From Mycolicibacterium lacusdiani (GTDB taxonomy: Bacteria; Actinomycetota; Actinomycetes; Mycobacteriales; Mycobacteriaceae), in the NCBI RefSeq assembly GCF_021916785.1, contig NZ_JAKCFC010000004.1:474973-538972 (forward strand): a DNA stretch of 64,000 nt, in the 5' to 3' direction. This document shows, one piece after another, positions 9,068 through 17,362 of the stretch; position 1 is the first letter of the stretch; each line of letters starts with the position of its first letter. The notes beneath the pieces were generated by a model that was not told the DNA's origin, ran no database searches, and saw nothing but the letters and a program-made list of their open reading frames with translations. Position numbers and translations under genes: made by a program.

Positions 9068-10181
9068 CATCCCCGCCCAACACGACGGCGGCGCAACGAT
9101 TCTCGAGATCGAGCAGCAGCCAGACGCGTGGCGTGAAGTTGGTCGAATGATCGACGAACGGGCGACCAGCTTCGTCGGCGACCTCGTAGCACGGCCCGAT
9201 CTGCGGATCATCCTCACCGGAGCGGGCAGCTCCGCGTTCGCCGGGCACATCGTGGCGCCGGCGCTACGCCACCATCTGAACCGCCGCGTCGACGCGATCG
9301 CGACCACGAGCATCGTGTCCAATCCGCATGACCACCTCGAACGCGGGATCCCCACGCTGCTCGTGTCGTTCGGCCGGTCGGGAAACAGCCCGGAGAGCGT
9401 CGCGACGACCCGGCTCGTGGACGAACTCGTCGACGACGCTTGGCATCTCATCCTCACCTGCGACGGCTCGGGTGAACTGTCGCGCACGCACTCGGATCGC
9501 GACGACTCCTTGGTCGTGCTGATGCCCGAGCGCACCAACGACACCGGGTTCGCGATGACGTCGAGCCTGACGTCGATGATGCTGGCGGCACTGCTCCTGC
9601 TCGGACCCGCCGACCAGCAGTCGGTCGAGGCGCTCGCCACCGCGGCGGAGGCCATGTCCGCACGGCGCGACGAGATTCGCGCGCTGGCGCGCACCAAGCG
9701 CAACCGCTTCGTCTACCTCGGCAGCGGGGCTCTCGAGGGACTGGCACGGGAGTCCGCACTCAAGCTGCTCGAGCTGACGGCCGGTGAGGTGGTCAGCTAC
9801 TTCGACTCCTCGCTCGGGTTCCGGCACGGCCCGAAGTCCGTGCTCGACGGGGACACGCTCGCGGTGGTCTACCTCTCGACCGACGCGTACACCCAGCAGT
9901 ACGACCGCGACATCGTCACCGAGATTCGCGGACAGCTCGGCGACGATGCCGTGGTCGCGATCGGCCCGGAGGGCGCCGCCGACGCCGCTTGGACGCTACC
10001 CGTGGTCGGGCTCGGTGACTCGCTCGCCGCCGTCGCCTATCTCGTCTTCGCCCAGTACCTCGCGCTGTTCACGTCGGTGGAATGGGGCAAGACACCGGAC
10101 AATCCGTTCCCGTCGGGTGAGGTCAACCGTGTCGTCGAAGGCGTCACGATTCACCCCCTACCCGCAGAGGGCAGGGCGTAG
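9048..10181 (+). CDS. SIS-domain sugar isomerase/deaminase (AgaS-like)
   Basis: A 377-residue cytoplasmic protein with two SIS (sugar isomerase) domains. The first contains [15 protein letters not shown] (about residues 45-59) and [13 protein letters not shown] (about 104-116), the second [20 protein letters not shown] and [12 protein letters not shown]. This arrangement matches AgaS, the galactosamine-6-phosphate deaminase/isomerase that produces tagatose 6-phosphate. It overlaps the GatZ-like gene by 20 bases and is followed after 2 bases by the kinase, so all are one operon. A glucosamine-6-phosphate activity is the alternative. Confidence 0.85.
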   Translation: MEPLLPDIPAQHDGGATILEIEQQPDAWREVGRMIDERATSFVGDLVARPDLRIILTGAGSSAFAGHIVAPALRHHLNRRVDAIATTSIVSNPHDHLERGIPTLLVSFGRSGNSPESVATTRLVDELVDDAWHLILTCDGSGELSRTHSDRDDSLVVLMPERTNDTGFAMTSSLTSMMLAALLLLGPADQQSVEALATAAEAMSARRDEIRALARTKRNRFVYLGSGALEGLARESALKLLELTAGEVVSYFDSSLGFRHGPKSVLDGDTLAVVYLSTDAYTQQYDRDIVTEIRGQLGDDAVVAIGPEGAADAAWTLPVVGLGDSLAAVAYLVFAQYLALFTSVEWGKTPDNPFPSGEVNRVVEGVTIHPLPAEGRA

Positions 10182-10183
10182 GC

Positions 10184-11146
10184 ATGGCCCGGTATCTCGG
10201 CGTCGACGGTGGCGGATCCAAGACCGCCTTCGCCATCATCGACGACTCCGGTCGGGTACTGGGCCGCGCGAACACCGCCACCTCGTACTACTTCAGCGAG
10301 GGCTTCGACGTGGTCGAGCGCCGGCTGCGGGAAGGCGTCGACGCGGTGTGCGAGACCGCAGGCGTGCCGGCCTCCGACGTCGACGCGGCGTTCTTCGGCA
10401 TCCCCGGCTACGGCGAATCCAGTGCGGACCTCGCGCGCCTCGACGCCGTGCCCGCGGCGATCCTCGGCCACGACCGGTACAGCTGCGACAACGACATGGT
10501 CTGCGGGTGGGCCGGTTCCCTGGCCGGTGAGGACGGCATCAACGTCATCAGCGGCACCGGGTCCATGACCTATGGTGAGCGCGCCGGCGTCGGGCGGCGC
10601 GTAGGCGGTTGGGGCGAGCTCTTCGGTGACGAGGGCTCGGCGTACTGGGTTGCCGCACAGGGGCTCAACGCATTCAGCAGGGCCAGCGACGGACGTACCA
10701 CCCGCGGCGCGCTGTATCAGGCGATGCGGCAGCGGCTCGACGTGACGAGCGACCTCGACGCGGTGAGCCTCGTCATCGATACCTGGCACGGAAACCGTTC
10801 GGCCATAGCCGATCTCGCGAAGGTGGTGTCCGCGTCGGCGGCGGACGATCCCGTCGCCGACGGCATCCTGGTCACGGCCGTCGACGAACTCGTCGGCCTG
10901 ATCGAGACCACCCGCGTGCTCATCGGCTTCACCGACGACGACTTCGTACCGGTGTCCTACTCGGGTGGAATGTTCACCGGCGAAAGGTATCTCGGACTGT
11001 TCCGGGACGCCTTGGACCGGCTGCCCGCGAAGTACGACCTTCGCACCCCGATTCTCGACCCGGCACTGGGCGCGGCGCTCTACGCCGCCAAGAAGAGCGG
11101 ACGCCCGCTCGCCCCCGAAGCGCTTGCAGCACTAGCCACCCAATGA
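10184..11146 (+). CDS. BadF/BadG/BcrA-type sugar kinase (GlcNAc/GalNAc kinase-like)
   Basis: A 320-residue ASKHA-fold ATPase with the phosphate-1 motif GVDGGGSKTAFAI (from residue 6), the phosphate-2 motif ISGTGSMTYGE and a GWGELFGDEGSAYW segment typical of N-acetylglucosamine kinases. It would phosphorylate an amino sugar entering by a non-PTS carrier, feeding the AgaS-like enzyme encoded just upstream. No cysteine cluster of benzoyl-CoA reductase activators is present, which supports the sugar-kinase reading. It overlaps the next frame by a few bases. Confidence 0.85.
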   Translation: MARYLGVDGGGSKTAFAIIDDSGRVLGRANTATSYYFSEGFDVVERRLREGVDAVCETAGVPASDVDAAFFGIPGYGESSADLARLDAVPAAILGHDRYSCDNDMVCGWAGSLAGEDGINVISGTGSMTYGERAGVGRRVGGWGELFGDEGSAYWVAAQGLNAFSRASDGRTTRGALYQAMRQRLDVTSDLDAVSLVIDTWHGNRSAIADLAKVVSASAADDPVADGILVTAVDELVGLIETTRVLIGFTDDDFVPVSYSGGMFTGERYLGLFRDALDRLPAKYDLRTPILDPALGAALYAAKKSGRPLAPEALAALATQ

Positions 11147-11163
11147 AGAACAGAGGCGACGTC

Positions 11164-12114
11164 ATGACCGATTCGACGAGACAGGGGCGCGGAACGCGCA
11201 GCTGGATCTTCTATGCCGCACTGCTGGTGCTCTTCTGGGGTGTCTGGGGTGCGACGTCGGCGCTGCCGGCGACCAAGTATGGCTACCCCGACGAGATGAT
11301 CTACAGCATCTGGGCGCTGACCATGATCATCCCGGCGATCTTCGCGATCCGCGGCCAGCGCTTCGACCGGCGACCGCAGGCGACGATCTACGGCCTGCTG
11401 ATCGGGCTCACCGGCGCAGGTGGCCAGCTCGTCCTCTTCCAGGCACTCACGATGGGACCGGCGTACCTGATCTTCCCGATCGTGGCCGTGTCGCCCGCAA
11501 TCACCGTGGTCATGGCGATGGTGCTGCTCCGCGAGCGGGTCACCAAGCTCGCCGCGCTCGGCCTGGTGGCCGCATTGGTCGCGATCGTCCTGTTCAGCAT
11601 CACCAGCGGTGAGGAGGACGTCTCCACCGGTCCGTGGCTGATCCTGGCGATCATCATCTGCGTGGCATGGGGTGTGCAGGCGTTCTTCATGCGCAAGGCG
11701 GCGACGATCGGCGTCAACGATGCCACCACCTTCGGCTGGATGGCGATCACCGCGCTGGCGCTGGTTCCGGTCGCTCTGTTCTCCCTTGGTGGCATACCCA
11801 CCGACTTCCCCTGGGAGGCACCGGTGTTGACGGCAGGCACCCAGCTGCTCAACGCCGTCGGCGCACTGTTCCTGGTGATGGCGCTCAGCCGTGGCAAGGC
11901 CTCGATCGTGGCGCCGACCACCAATGCCCTCGCGCCGTCGCTGACCATCGTCCTCTCGCTGGTGATCTACCAGACGCTGCCGACCCCGTACGGCGCGATC
12001 GGCATCGTGCTGGCTCTGGTCGGTTCGACGTTGATGGTCTACAGCGACGAGAAGCGGGGCGAGGCGGTCACCGAAGGGGCGGTCGCGCCTGCGGCCGAGC
12101 GCGCCGAACGCTAG
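11164..12114 (+). CDS. DMT-superfamily (EamA-like) permease
   Basis: The protein has ten predicted membrane helices in two EamA-like halves. It ends in a charged cytoplasmic tail. An upstream in-frame ATG at 11143 overlaps the kinase stop. ATG 11164 is preferred because AGAGG (11152-11156) lies 7 bases before it. As the last gene of the aldolase-kinase operon it is the best candidate for uptake of the free sugar, although many DMT proteins are exporters. No PTS or ABC sugar transporter is present nearby. It ends tail to tail with the FMN oxidase gene, overlapping by 4 bases. Confidence 0.8.
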   Translation: MTDSTRQGRGTRSWIFYAALLVLFWGVWGATSALPATKYGYPDEMIYSIWALTMIIPAIFAIRGQRFDRRPQATIYGLLIGLTGAGGQLVLFQALTMGPAYLIFPIVAVSPAITVVMAMVLLRERVTKLAALGLVAALVAIVLFSITSGEEDVSTGPWLILAIIICVAWGVQAFFMRKAATIGVNDATTFGWMAITALALVPVALFSLGGIPTDFPWEAPVLTAGTQLLNAVGALFLVMALSRGKASIVAPTTNALAPSLTIVLSLVIYQTLPTPYGAIGIVLALVGSTLMVYSDEKRGEAVTEGAVAPAAERAER

Positions 12115-13439
12115 CTCATCCGGCGCAGGGTGTCCGAGTCGAGTTCGGCGAGTGAGGCGACGCCCGCGAGGCCCATCGTGATGTCGAACTCGGCGATGAT
12201 GTTCTCGAGGACCTGCCGAACGCCGAGGCGCCCGGCGATGGCCAGTCCGTAGACGTGCGGCCTGCCGATCGCCACGGCGTCGGCGCCGAGGGCGAGCGCC
12301 TTGAACACGTCAGCGCCAGTGCGAATGCCGGAGTCGAGGATGACGCGAGCCCTGCCGTCGACGGCGGCGGCGACGTCGACTAGGGCGTCGGCAGCACCGA
12401 TCACCGAGTCGATTTGCCGGCCACCGTGATTCGACACCAGGATGCCGTCGATGCCCATGTCGACGGCACGTCGCGCGTCGTCGGGGTGCAGGATGCCCTT
12501 GAGGACGATCGGCAGGCGCGTCCGCTCGCGCAGTCCGGCGATGTCGTCCCAGCACAGCGATGGCCGCGAGTACGTGTCGAGGAAGGTCTCGACGCTGGCC
12601 CGCGGGATCGGTGAGACCAGGTTCCGCCGGAAGCTGCCAGGGACGTGGCGGGCCATCGAGAACAGGGTCTTGATGGCGCCCAGGGTCACCTCGACGTCCG
12701 GCCGCTGTCCGGCGGCCTTCGCGGCGGCGACGCGGTCGCGTACCGACGCCATGAACGCGGGGTCGGAGGTGTACTGCGCGATGCCGACGGCGCGGGTGAA
12801 CGGGAGCGATCCGAGATTGAGATCTTCTGGACGCCAGCCGAGTTGGGTGGTGTCCAGGGTGACGACGAGGGCGTCGGCGCCCATCGTCTCGGCACGGTGC
12901 ACGAAGCTCTCGACGACGGCTTCGTTCGTCGACCAGTACAGCTGGAACCACCGCGGTGCCGCATCTGCACCCGCGGTTCGCGCCACCCGGTCCATCTCGG
13001 TGGCGACGTCCTCCATGGGCGCTGAGCCCTGGTTCGAGAAGATGTACGGAACGCCGACAGTCGCCGCGGCCGCGCCGATCTCGACGTCGGCGAGCGGGCG
13101 CACCAGACCGGCTGCGCCCACCGGGGCGACGAGCACGGGGGCGGGTAGCCGCCTGCCGAACAGTTCGGTGGTCAGGTCGCGCCGCGAGGTGTCGCGAAGC
13201 ATGCGCGGCACGATCGCCCACCGGTCCAGCGCTGCGCGGTTGCGGTCCATGCCGGTGCCTTCGCCCGCGCCACCGGCGACGTAGGCCCAGGCCTGCTTCG
13301 ACATGCGCTTGCGGGCGAGGTGTTCGAGTGCGGTGAAGTTCGTGGGCACCGCGGGCCGGCGGCCGAATACGCCGGCTCGGTAGATGGCCTCCTGGCGCTC
13401 GCGACCAGGATGCGGCACGGGCTCTGGTGACGTCATCAT
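12111..13439 (-). CDS. FMN-dependent alpha-hydroxy-acid oxidase (lactate oxidase/monooxygenase-like)
   Basis: This 442-residue TIM-barrel flavoenzyme oxidises an L-2-hydroxy acid such as lactate or mandelate. It shows LERLARK-like N-terminal helix residues, APVGAAGLVRP, WFQLYWS, the catalytic-site lysine in PIVLKGILHPDDA, the base histidine in VSNHGGRQID, and DSGIRTGADVFKALALGADAVAIGRP. Its closest described type appears to be lactate 2-monooxygenase or the LldD2 group. ATG 13439 or 13436 or GTG 13445 could start it, and none has a strong ribosome-binding site. A divergent TetR gene and a 9-bp inverted repeat (13452-13482) suggest substrate-linked regulation. Confidence 0.88.
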   Translation of the reverse strand: MMTSPEPVPHPGRERQEAIYRAGVFGRRPAVPTNFTALEHLARKRMSKQAWAYVAGGAGEGTGMDRNRAALDRWAIVPRMLRDTSRRDLTTELFGRRLPAPVLVAPVGAAGLVRPLADVEIGAAAATVGVPYIFSNQGSAPMEDVATEMDRVARTAGADAAPRWFQLYWSTNEAVVESFVHRAETMGADALVVTLDTTQLGWRPEDLNLGSLPFTRAVGIAQYTSDPAFMASVRDRVAAAKAAGQRPDVEVTLGAIKTLFSMARHVPGSFRRNLVSPIPRASVETFLDTYSRPSLCWDDIAGLRERTRLPIVLKGILHPDDARRAVDMGIDGILVSNHGGRQIDSVIGAADALVDVAAAVDGRARVILDSGIRTGADVFKALALGADAVAIGRPHVYGLAIAGRLGVRQVLENIIAEFDITMGLAGVASLAELDSDTLRRMS

Positions 13440-13451
13440 CGCCACGGTAGA

Positions 13452-13482
13452 TGATCGGCCTGTGCCGTTGCCCGGCCGATCA
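13452..13482. promoter_or_regulatory. Inverted repeat between FMN oxidase and TetR genes, likely operator
   Basis: TGATCGGCC (13452-13460) and GGCCGATCA (13474-13482) form a perfect 9-bp inverted repeat with a 13-base spacer. It fills most of the 56-base gap between the two divergent start codons. A TetR dimer pair bound here could repress both genes. Function is inferred from position. Confidence 0.55.
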
Positions 13483-13495
13483 CTAGGATCGGTTG

Positions 13496-14047
13496 ATGGC
13501 ACGGCCTCCCGAGTTCGACCGCGCAGAGGCGCTGACCGAGGCCCTGCACCTGTTCTGGGAGCGCGGGTACGACCGCACGTCCATCCGGGACCTGACCGGC
13601 GTGATGGGGATATCGGCGCCCAGTCTGTACAACGCGTTCGGCGGCAAGAAGGAGCTGTACGAGGAAGCGGTCGCCGAGTACGAGCGCTCGCCTGCGGTCG
13701 TCGTGGGCCAGGCGGTCGGCGAGCCGACGGCACGTGACTTCGTGGAGAAGATGCTCGAGGCCGCGGTCCGCGAATACGGCAGCGACGAGCATCCTCGCGG
13801 CTGCTTCGTGATCTCCGACCCGCTGCTCGACGAGAACCGCAGGGTCGCTCGCGACGTGATTCGCGACCGGTTGCGCCAAGCGATCGATACCGGCGACTTG
13901 CCGGGTGGGGCCGACGTCGAGGCGTTGACGGACTATCTCGACGTCTTCCTGCGTGGCTTGTCGTCACGGGCCCGCGACGGCGCGGACACGGCGACGCTGC
14001 GGGGGGCGGCGGACGTCGCGCTGCGCGCCTGGCCCAGCGGTCTCTGA
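13496..14047 (+). CDS. TetR family transcriptional regulator
   Basis: A 183-residue TetR protein whose helix-turn-helix is TSIRDLTGVMGISAPSLYNAF (about residues 25-45), followed by GGKKELYEEA. The C-terminal half, including EHPRGCFVISDPL, resembles the AcrR/YcdC-like subgroup that senses small organic electrophiles or aromatics. ATG 13496 was chosen over the TTG one codon earlier. It is divergent from the hydroxy-acid oxidase, which it probably controls. Confidence 0.88.
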   Translation: MARPPEFDRAEALTEALHLFWERGYDRTSIRDLTGVMGISAPSLYNAFGGKKELYEEAVAEYERSPAVVVGQAVGEPTARDFVEKMLEAAVREYGSDEHPRGCFVISDPLLDENRRVARDVIRDRLRQAIDTGDLPGGADVEALTDYLDVFLRGLSSRARDGADTATLRGAADVALRAWPSGL

Positions 14048-14065
14048 TCTCTCGGCCCAGACATG

Positions 14066-14104
14066 CGTCGAGCCGACGCCGAAGTGATCGGCGCCGGCTC
14101 GACG
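14066..14104. terminator. Long hairpin between convergent genes, bidirectional terminator candidate
   Basis: Two 16-base arms (14066-14081 and 14089-14104) pair with a single mismatch around a 7-base loop (AAGTGAT). The arms begin CGTCGAGCCG and end CGGCTCGACG. It lies 18 bases after the TetR stop and 15 bases from the stop of the convergent lipoprotein gene. There is no U-tract, as is common for mycobacterial terminators. Confidence 0.65.
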
Positions 14105-14119
14105 AAGAGTCGGTGTGCT

Positions 14120-14596
14120 CTAGCCCGTGCCCACGCACACGCCGCCGGCGCATGCCTCGGCACCACCGGGACCTGCACCTGCGCCCGCGCCCGGGACGCC
14201 TGCAGAGGCTCCACCCGGTCCGGCACCCGCACCGCCGCCGGGAACCTCCGCGGTGGCGCCGCCGGGTCCTGCGCCTGCGCCTGCGCCTGGGACACCCGCG
14301 GACGCGCCGCCGGGTCCTGCGCCTGCGCCCGCACCCGGTACGCCAGCCGTCGCGCCACCTTCACCGGCTCCTGCACCCGGGGCCGGTTCACCCGAAGGTG
14401 CCGGTGCGGGTGCAGGGCTCGACGGCGTGGTGGTCATCGTCGTTGCCGAGGTCGTCGTGGACGTGCTTGTGCTCGAGGTGGAGGACTCGCTGTCGCTGTC
14501 GCTTCCACCGCAGGCCACGGTCATGGTGCTCACGGCGAACGCCGCGGCGATGGCCGCGGTGACTGAGAGTCGACGGGAAATCCGTTGGTCGGTCAT
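14120..14596 (-). CDS. Exported Gly/Ala/Pro-repeat lipoprotein with 16-residue elastin-like repeat
   Basis: The 158-residue protein has a signal peptide ending in the lipobox TVAC (Cys29), so it should be a lipoprotein on the cell surface. A Ser/Thr-rich linker (residues 31-60), a plausible O-glycosylation region, is followed by PAPAPAP and about five units of a 16-residue repeat (GAGAGAGPGGASAGVP). It ends with a cap containing Cys149 and Cys154 (CAGGVC). The same repeat period and a matching C-x4-C cap occur in the protein at 63393. AGGAG lies about 11 bases before ATG 14596. No described family is recognised. It is not PE_PGRS, as there is no PE domain and the repeat differs. Confidence 0.75.
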   Translation of the reverse strand: MTDQRISRRLSVTAAIAAAFAVSTMTVACGGSDSDSESSTSSTSTSTTTSATTMTTTPSSPAPAPAPSGEPAPGAGAGEGGATAGVPGAGAGAGPGGASAGVPGAGAGAGPGGATAEVPGGGAGAGPGGASAGVPGAGAGAGPGGAEACAGGVCVGTG

Positions 14597-14653
14597 GTCA
14601 GCGCTGGCTCCTGTGTCTAGGGAAAGTATGTCTAGCGGAACTACCAACCCCTG

Positions 14654-16333
14654 TTACCCAACCTCCGTCCGTTTCAAGCGCCGTGGATGACGGCCGAGTT
14701 CGCCATCAGGAGGCCTGAGGTCACATTCGGCCTCGTTGAGTCGGCGGTCATCGGCGATGCGTTGTGCGCGGTCTTGGGCGCGGGTGCGTTGGCGGCGGGG
14801 CATGGTGAGGCCGGGGTTGTGCTGAGGCGCCGGGGTCCTTGCTTCGGCGGTGACCGCCACCGGTGCCGTGGGCGCGCAGAGGCTTGGGAAGAGCAGCTTG
14901 CTGCCTGGCTCGGTGACGTAGGTCCGGCCGTGTGGTGAGGTCCAGACGATGGTGCCGTCGGGGAGTTGTCGGTCGCGCCAGCCGTTGGGTCCGCCCCAGA
15001 AGGTCTTCAACAAGTGGTGGTGGCGGCATAGGCATTTCAAGTTCGATGCGCAGGTGGGGCCGATCGGCCAGGCGATGGTGTGGTCGATGTCGGCCTCGGT
15101 GGCTGGTTGCGAACAGCCGGGGAAGCGGCAGGTGAGGTCTCGACAGCGCACGAACTCGGCCAGTCTCTTGGAGGGTGTGTAGCGCGGTTCCGGTGGGCCG
15201 TCGCCGGGGTGGACGACCTTGCAGGTCTTCGCGGTGAGTGCGAACCGGCGGGCGAGGGCTCCGGGGAGGAACGGGCCGCCGATGATCGCGCCGGGGCGGG
15301 TGGCGGGGGAGTCGCGATTGCCATCGGCGGCTGGTGGGTTCGAGGGGCGTGCGTCATCCGCTGCGCTGCCCTGGTCTCGCCCGTCTGACGTCTCGGCTTC
15401 GGACTTCACACCCTGAGCGACGTTGGTATTGCCACCCAGCTCATCCCACGTCGTGATCTCGGCCAGGGGCTTGTCGAACAGCGGATCCGGGTCGCCGTCG
15501 AGCGCGGCGTCCTGCGCCATCGCGGCATCGGACCCGTCGTCGAGGGTGTCCTCGTTGACCACCACGTAGACCACCGCATCGCCCTTCGGGGCTGTGGTGG
15601 GTCCGGGGCAGTCGTCGCTGCCGCACAGGCACGGCAGGTAGTCCAAGCCGTGAAGAACGGAGTGGATCGAGTCGGCGCGGCGCTGCTCGACCGTCCGCGG
15701 ATCGCCCGGGCACACCGTCCGAGCCAGGACATTCAACCGCTTCTCGACGGCCTTGCCGTGGGTGGCGAACAGGGTGCCGAACATCGTGGCCATGCCTGAG
15801 CCGTCGTAGTCGAACTGAACGTTGCGGCCCTTGGCCGTGAGCTTCGTGCGGTACACCCCGTGCGGATCGTGCTCGGCGACGATCGCGTCGATGGCGTTGT
15901 TCAGTTTCTCCTCCGACAGCGGCGCCCACTCGGTCAGCACCTCGGCGAAGGCCTTGTCCACGGCTCGCTGCGCGGCCGGGTCGCGCACCAGGGCGGTGCG
16001 GGCAGTGATCGCCGCCACCACGCGGTAGGACACCAAACCCTCGGCGAACAACGCCGCCACGTGAGGCAGCCGATCGCGCAGTGCGGTGGCGATCAACAGC
16101 TGATGCGACGCCGCGCCCTGGGTGATGTTCTGCTCGGCGCCGATCTCCGCGGAGACCGCACCCCAGTTGTCGAGGTACCACTGCTCGCGGTCGGCGGACC
16201 CGTCCGCGGCGTAGGCCTGGTCCAAGAGAACGACCATCGCCGCGAGCCGGCGGGCGGTGGCTGCAGCCTCCACGCGCGCCCACTCAGCCACCGTGCCGGT
16301 GGCCCGAAAGGCCGTCCCGAACTCTTCGAACAT
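14654..16333 (-). CDS. 13E12-family protein: DUF222 with C-terminal HNH nuclease domain
   Basis: A 559-residue protein of the mycobacterial 13E12 repeat family. The N-terminal DUF222 region is followed by an acidic, low-complexity linker and a C-terminal HNH domain (CRFPGCSQPATEADIDHTI, then CLCRHHHLLKTFW), with the cysteine pairs expected to bind zinc. These genes are dispersed and often behave like selfish or mobile elements, and their cellular role is unclear. The start ATG at 16333 lies inside a near-perfect mycobacterial SOS box (16326-16341), which both supports this start over one 17 codons upstream and predicts DNA-damage induction. Confidence 0.9.
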   Translation of the reverse strand: MFEEFGTAFRATGTVAEWARVEAAATARRLAAMVVLLDQAYAADGSADREQWYLDNWGAVSAEIGAEQNITQGAASHQLLIATALRDRLPHVAALFAEGLVSYRVVAAITARTALVRDPAAQRAVDKAFAEVLTEWAPLSEEKLNNAIDAIVAEHDPHGVYRTKLTAKGRNVQFDYDGSGMATMFGTLFATHGKAVEKRLNVLARTVCPGDPRTVEQRRADSIHSVLHGLDYLPCLCGSDDCPGPTTAPKGDAVVYVVVNEDTLDDGSDAAMAQDAALDGDPDPLFDKPLAEITTWDELGGNTNVAQGVKSEAETSDGRDQGSAADDARPSNPPAADGNRDSPATRPGAIIGGPFLPGALARRFALTAKTCKVVHPGDGPPEPRYTPSKRLAEFVRCRDLTCRFPGCSQPATEADIDHTIAWPIGPTCASNLKCLCRHHHLLKTFWGGPNGWRDRQLPDGTIVWTSPHGRTYVTEPGSKLLFPSLCAPTAPVAVTAEARTPAPQHNPGLTMPRRQRTRAQDRAQRIADDRRLNEAECDLRPPDGELGRHPRRLKRTEVG

Positions 16334-16341
16334 ACTTTCGA
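16326..16341. promoter_or_regulatory. Mycobacterial SOS (LexA) box overlapping the 13E12 start codon
   Basis: TCGAACATACTTTCGA matches the mycobacterial LexA box TCGAAC-N4-GTTCGA at 11 of 12 fixed positions, with one G to T change. The ATG of the 13E12 gene (complement of 16331-16333) is embedded in it, so LexA binding would block transcription or initiation. Some 13E12 genes in M. tuberculosis are known to be LexA-regulated. Confidence 0.7.
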
Positions 16342-16516
16342 AACTACAGAGCCACCGCGACTCCAAACAGCCCGCGAACGCCAAGAACTCCGCATCTGTG
16401 GATGAACTCCGGACTGTGGATGAACCGCATCGACCGCAGCCGAAATGTCGGACCCCAGGTGTAGGCCCCGTCTACCTCAGGTTTGCCAAACGCGGCCGTG
16501 GTGAATATCACTGCCC

Positions 16517-17362
16517 ATGACGGCGCTCGGCGATGCTCTCGGATGGGTCAAGCATCAGGTGTCGTCTCGGGTGCCCGAAGCCAATCTCGATCAGCGAGAC
16601 GCCGACTACATCCGGGAACAGCTGCCTGGACTGTGGCTACTGGCCTCGCTGTACTTCCGGGCCGACGTCCGCGGGCTCGACCGCATCCCGACGCAGGGCC
16701 CGATACTCATGGTCGGCAACCACAGCGGCGGGAACCTGCCGCCCGACACGTTCGTGTTCACCCTCGCGTTCTGTTCCTACTTCGGCGTCGAGCGGCCGTT
16801 CTATCAACTGGCGCACAACCTGGTCGTGTCGATGCCGGGGCTCGGGTCGCTGCGGAAGTTCGGCACCGTCGCCGCCAACCACGACAACGCGACCATGGCG
16901 CTGAAGTCGGGCGCCGCCCTGCTCGTGTACCCGGGTGGGGACTACGAGGTGTTCCGTCCGTCGTGGAAGCGGCACGAAGTCGACTTCGGGGGACGCAAGG
17001 GTTACGTGCGGCTGGCCCGGGAGGCGGGCGTGCCGATCGTCCCCATCGCCAGCGTCGGCGGGCAGGAAGCGGCGTTGTTCCTCGACCGGGGCCAGTGGCT
17101 GGCGAAGCTGCTGATGGTCGACAAGCTGGCGCGTCTCAAGAGCGTCCCCATTCTGCTGGCGCCGCCATGGGGTCTCGCGGTCAGCGACATGGTGCCGAGG
17201 CTGCCGCTGCCCACGAAGATCGCCATCGAGGTGCAGGAGCCGATCAGCGTCGACGACATCGCCGAAAAGGACGACGACGCCATCAACGACGAGGTGCTCG
17301 CCAGCCTGCAGTCAGGCGTCGACCGGCTTGCGGCGGAACGACGATTCCCGGTGCTCGGATGA
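16517..17362 (+). CDS. Lysophospholipid/glycerol-phosphate acyltransferase-like protein (PlsC family)
   Basis: The 281-residue protein has the acyltransferase core: VGNHSGGNLPPD (His69, Asp77; a longer spacing than the usual H-x4-D), a YPGGDYEVFRP block in place of the usual EGTR region, and GYVRLAREAGVPIVPIA. It probably acylates a lysophospholipid or related lipid at the membrane. It overlaps the SRPBCC gene by 4 bases (ATGA), so the two are translationally coupled and probably share a lipid-related job. The start ATG at 16517 is the first after the divergent SOS-box region. Confidence 0.85.
   Translation: MTALGDALGWVKHQVSSRVPEANLDQRDADYIREQLPGLWLLASLYFRADVRGLDRIPTQGPILMVGNHSGGNLPPDTFVFTLAFCSYFGVERPFYQLAHNLVVSMPGLGSLRKFGTVAANHDNATMALKSGAALLVYPGGDYEVFRPSWKRHEVDFGGRKGYVRLAREAGVPIVPIASVGGQEAALFLDRGQWLAKLLMVDKLARLKSVPILLAPPWGLAVSDMVPRLPLPTKIAIEVQEPISVDDIAEKDDDAINDEVLASLQSGVDRLAAERRFPVLG

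Noticed and set aside
14120..14596. Assignment of the repeat lipoprotein to the PE_PGRS family.
   Set aside because: There is no PE domain, the protein has a lipobox signal peptide, and its repeat (GAGAGAGPGGASAGVP) differs from the GGAGGX pattern of PGRS.
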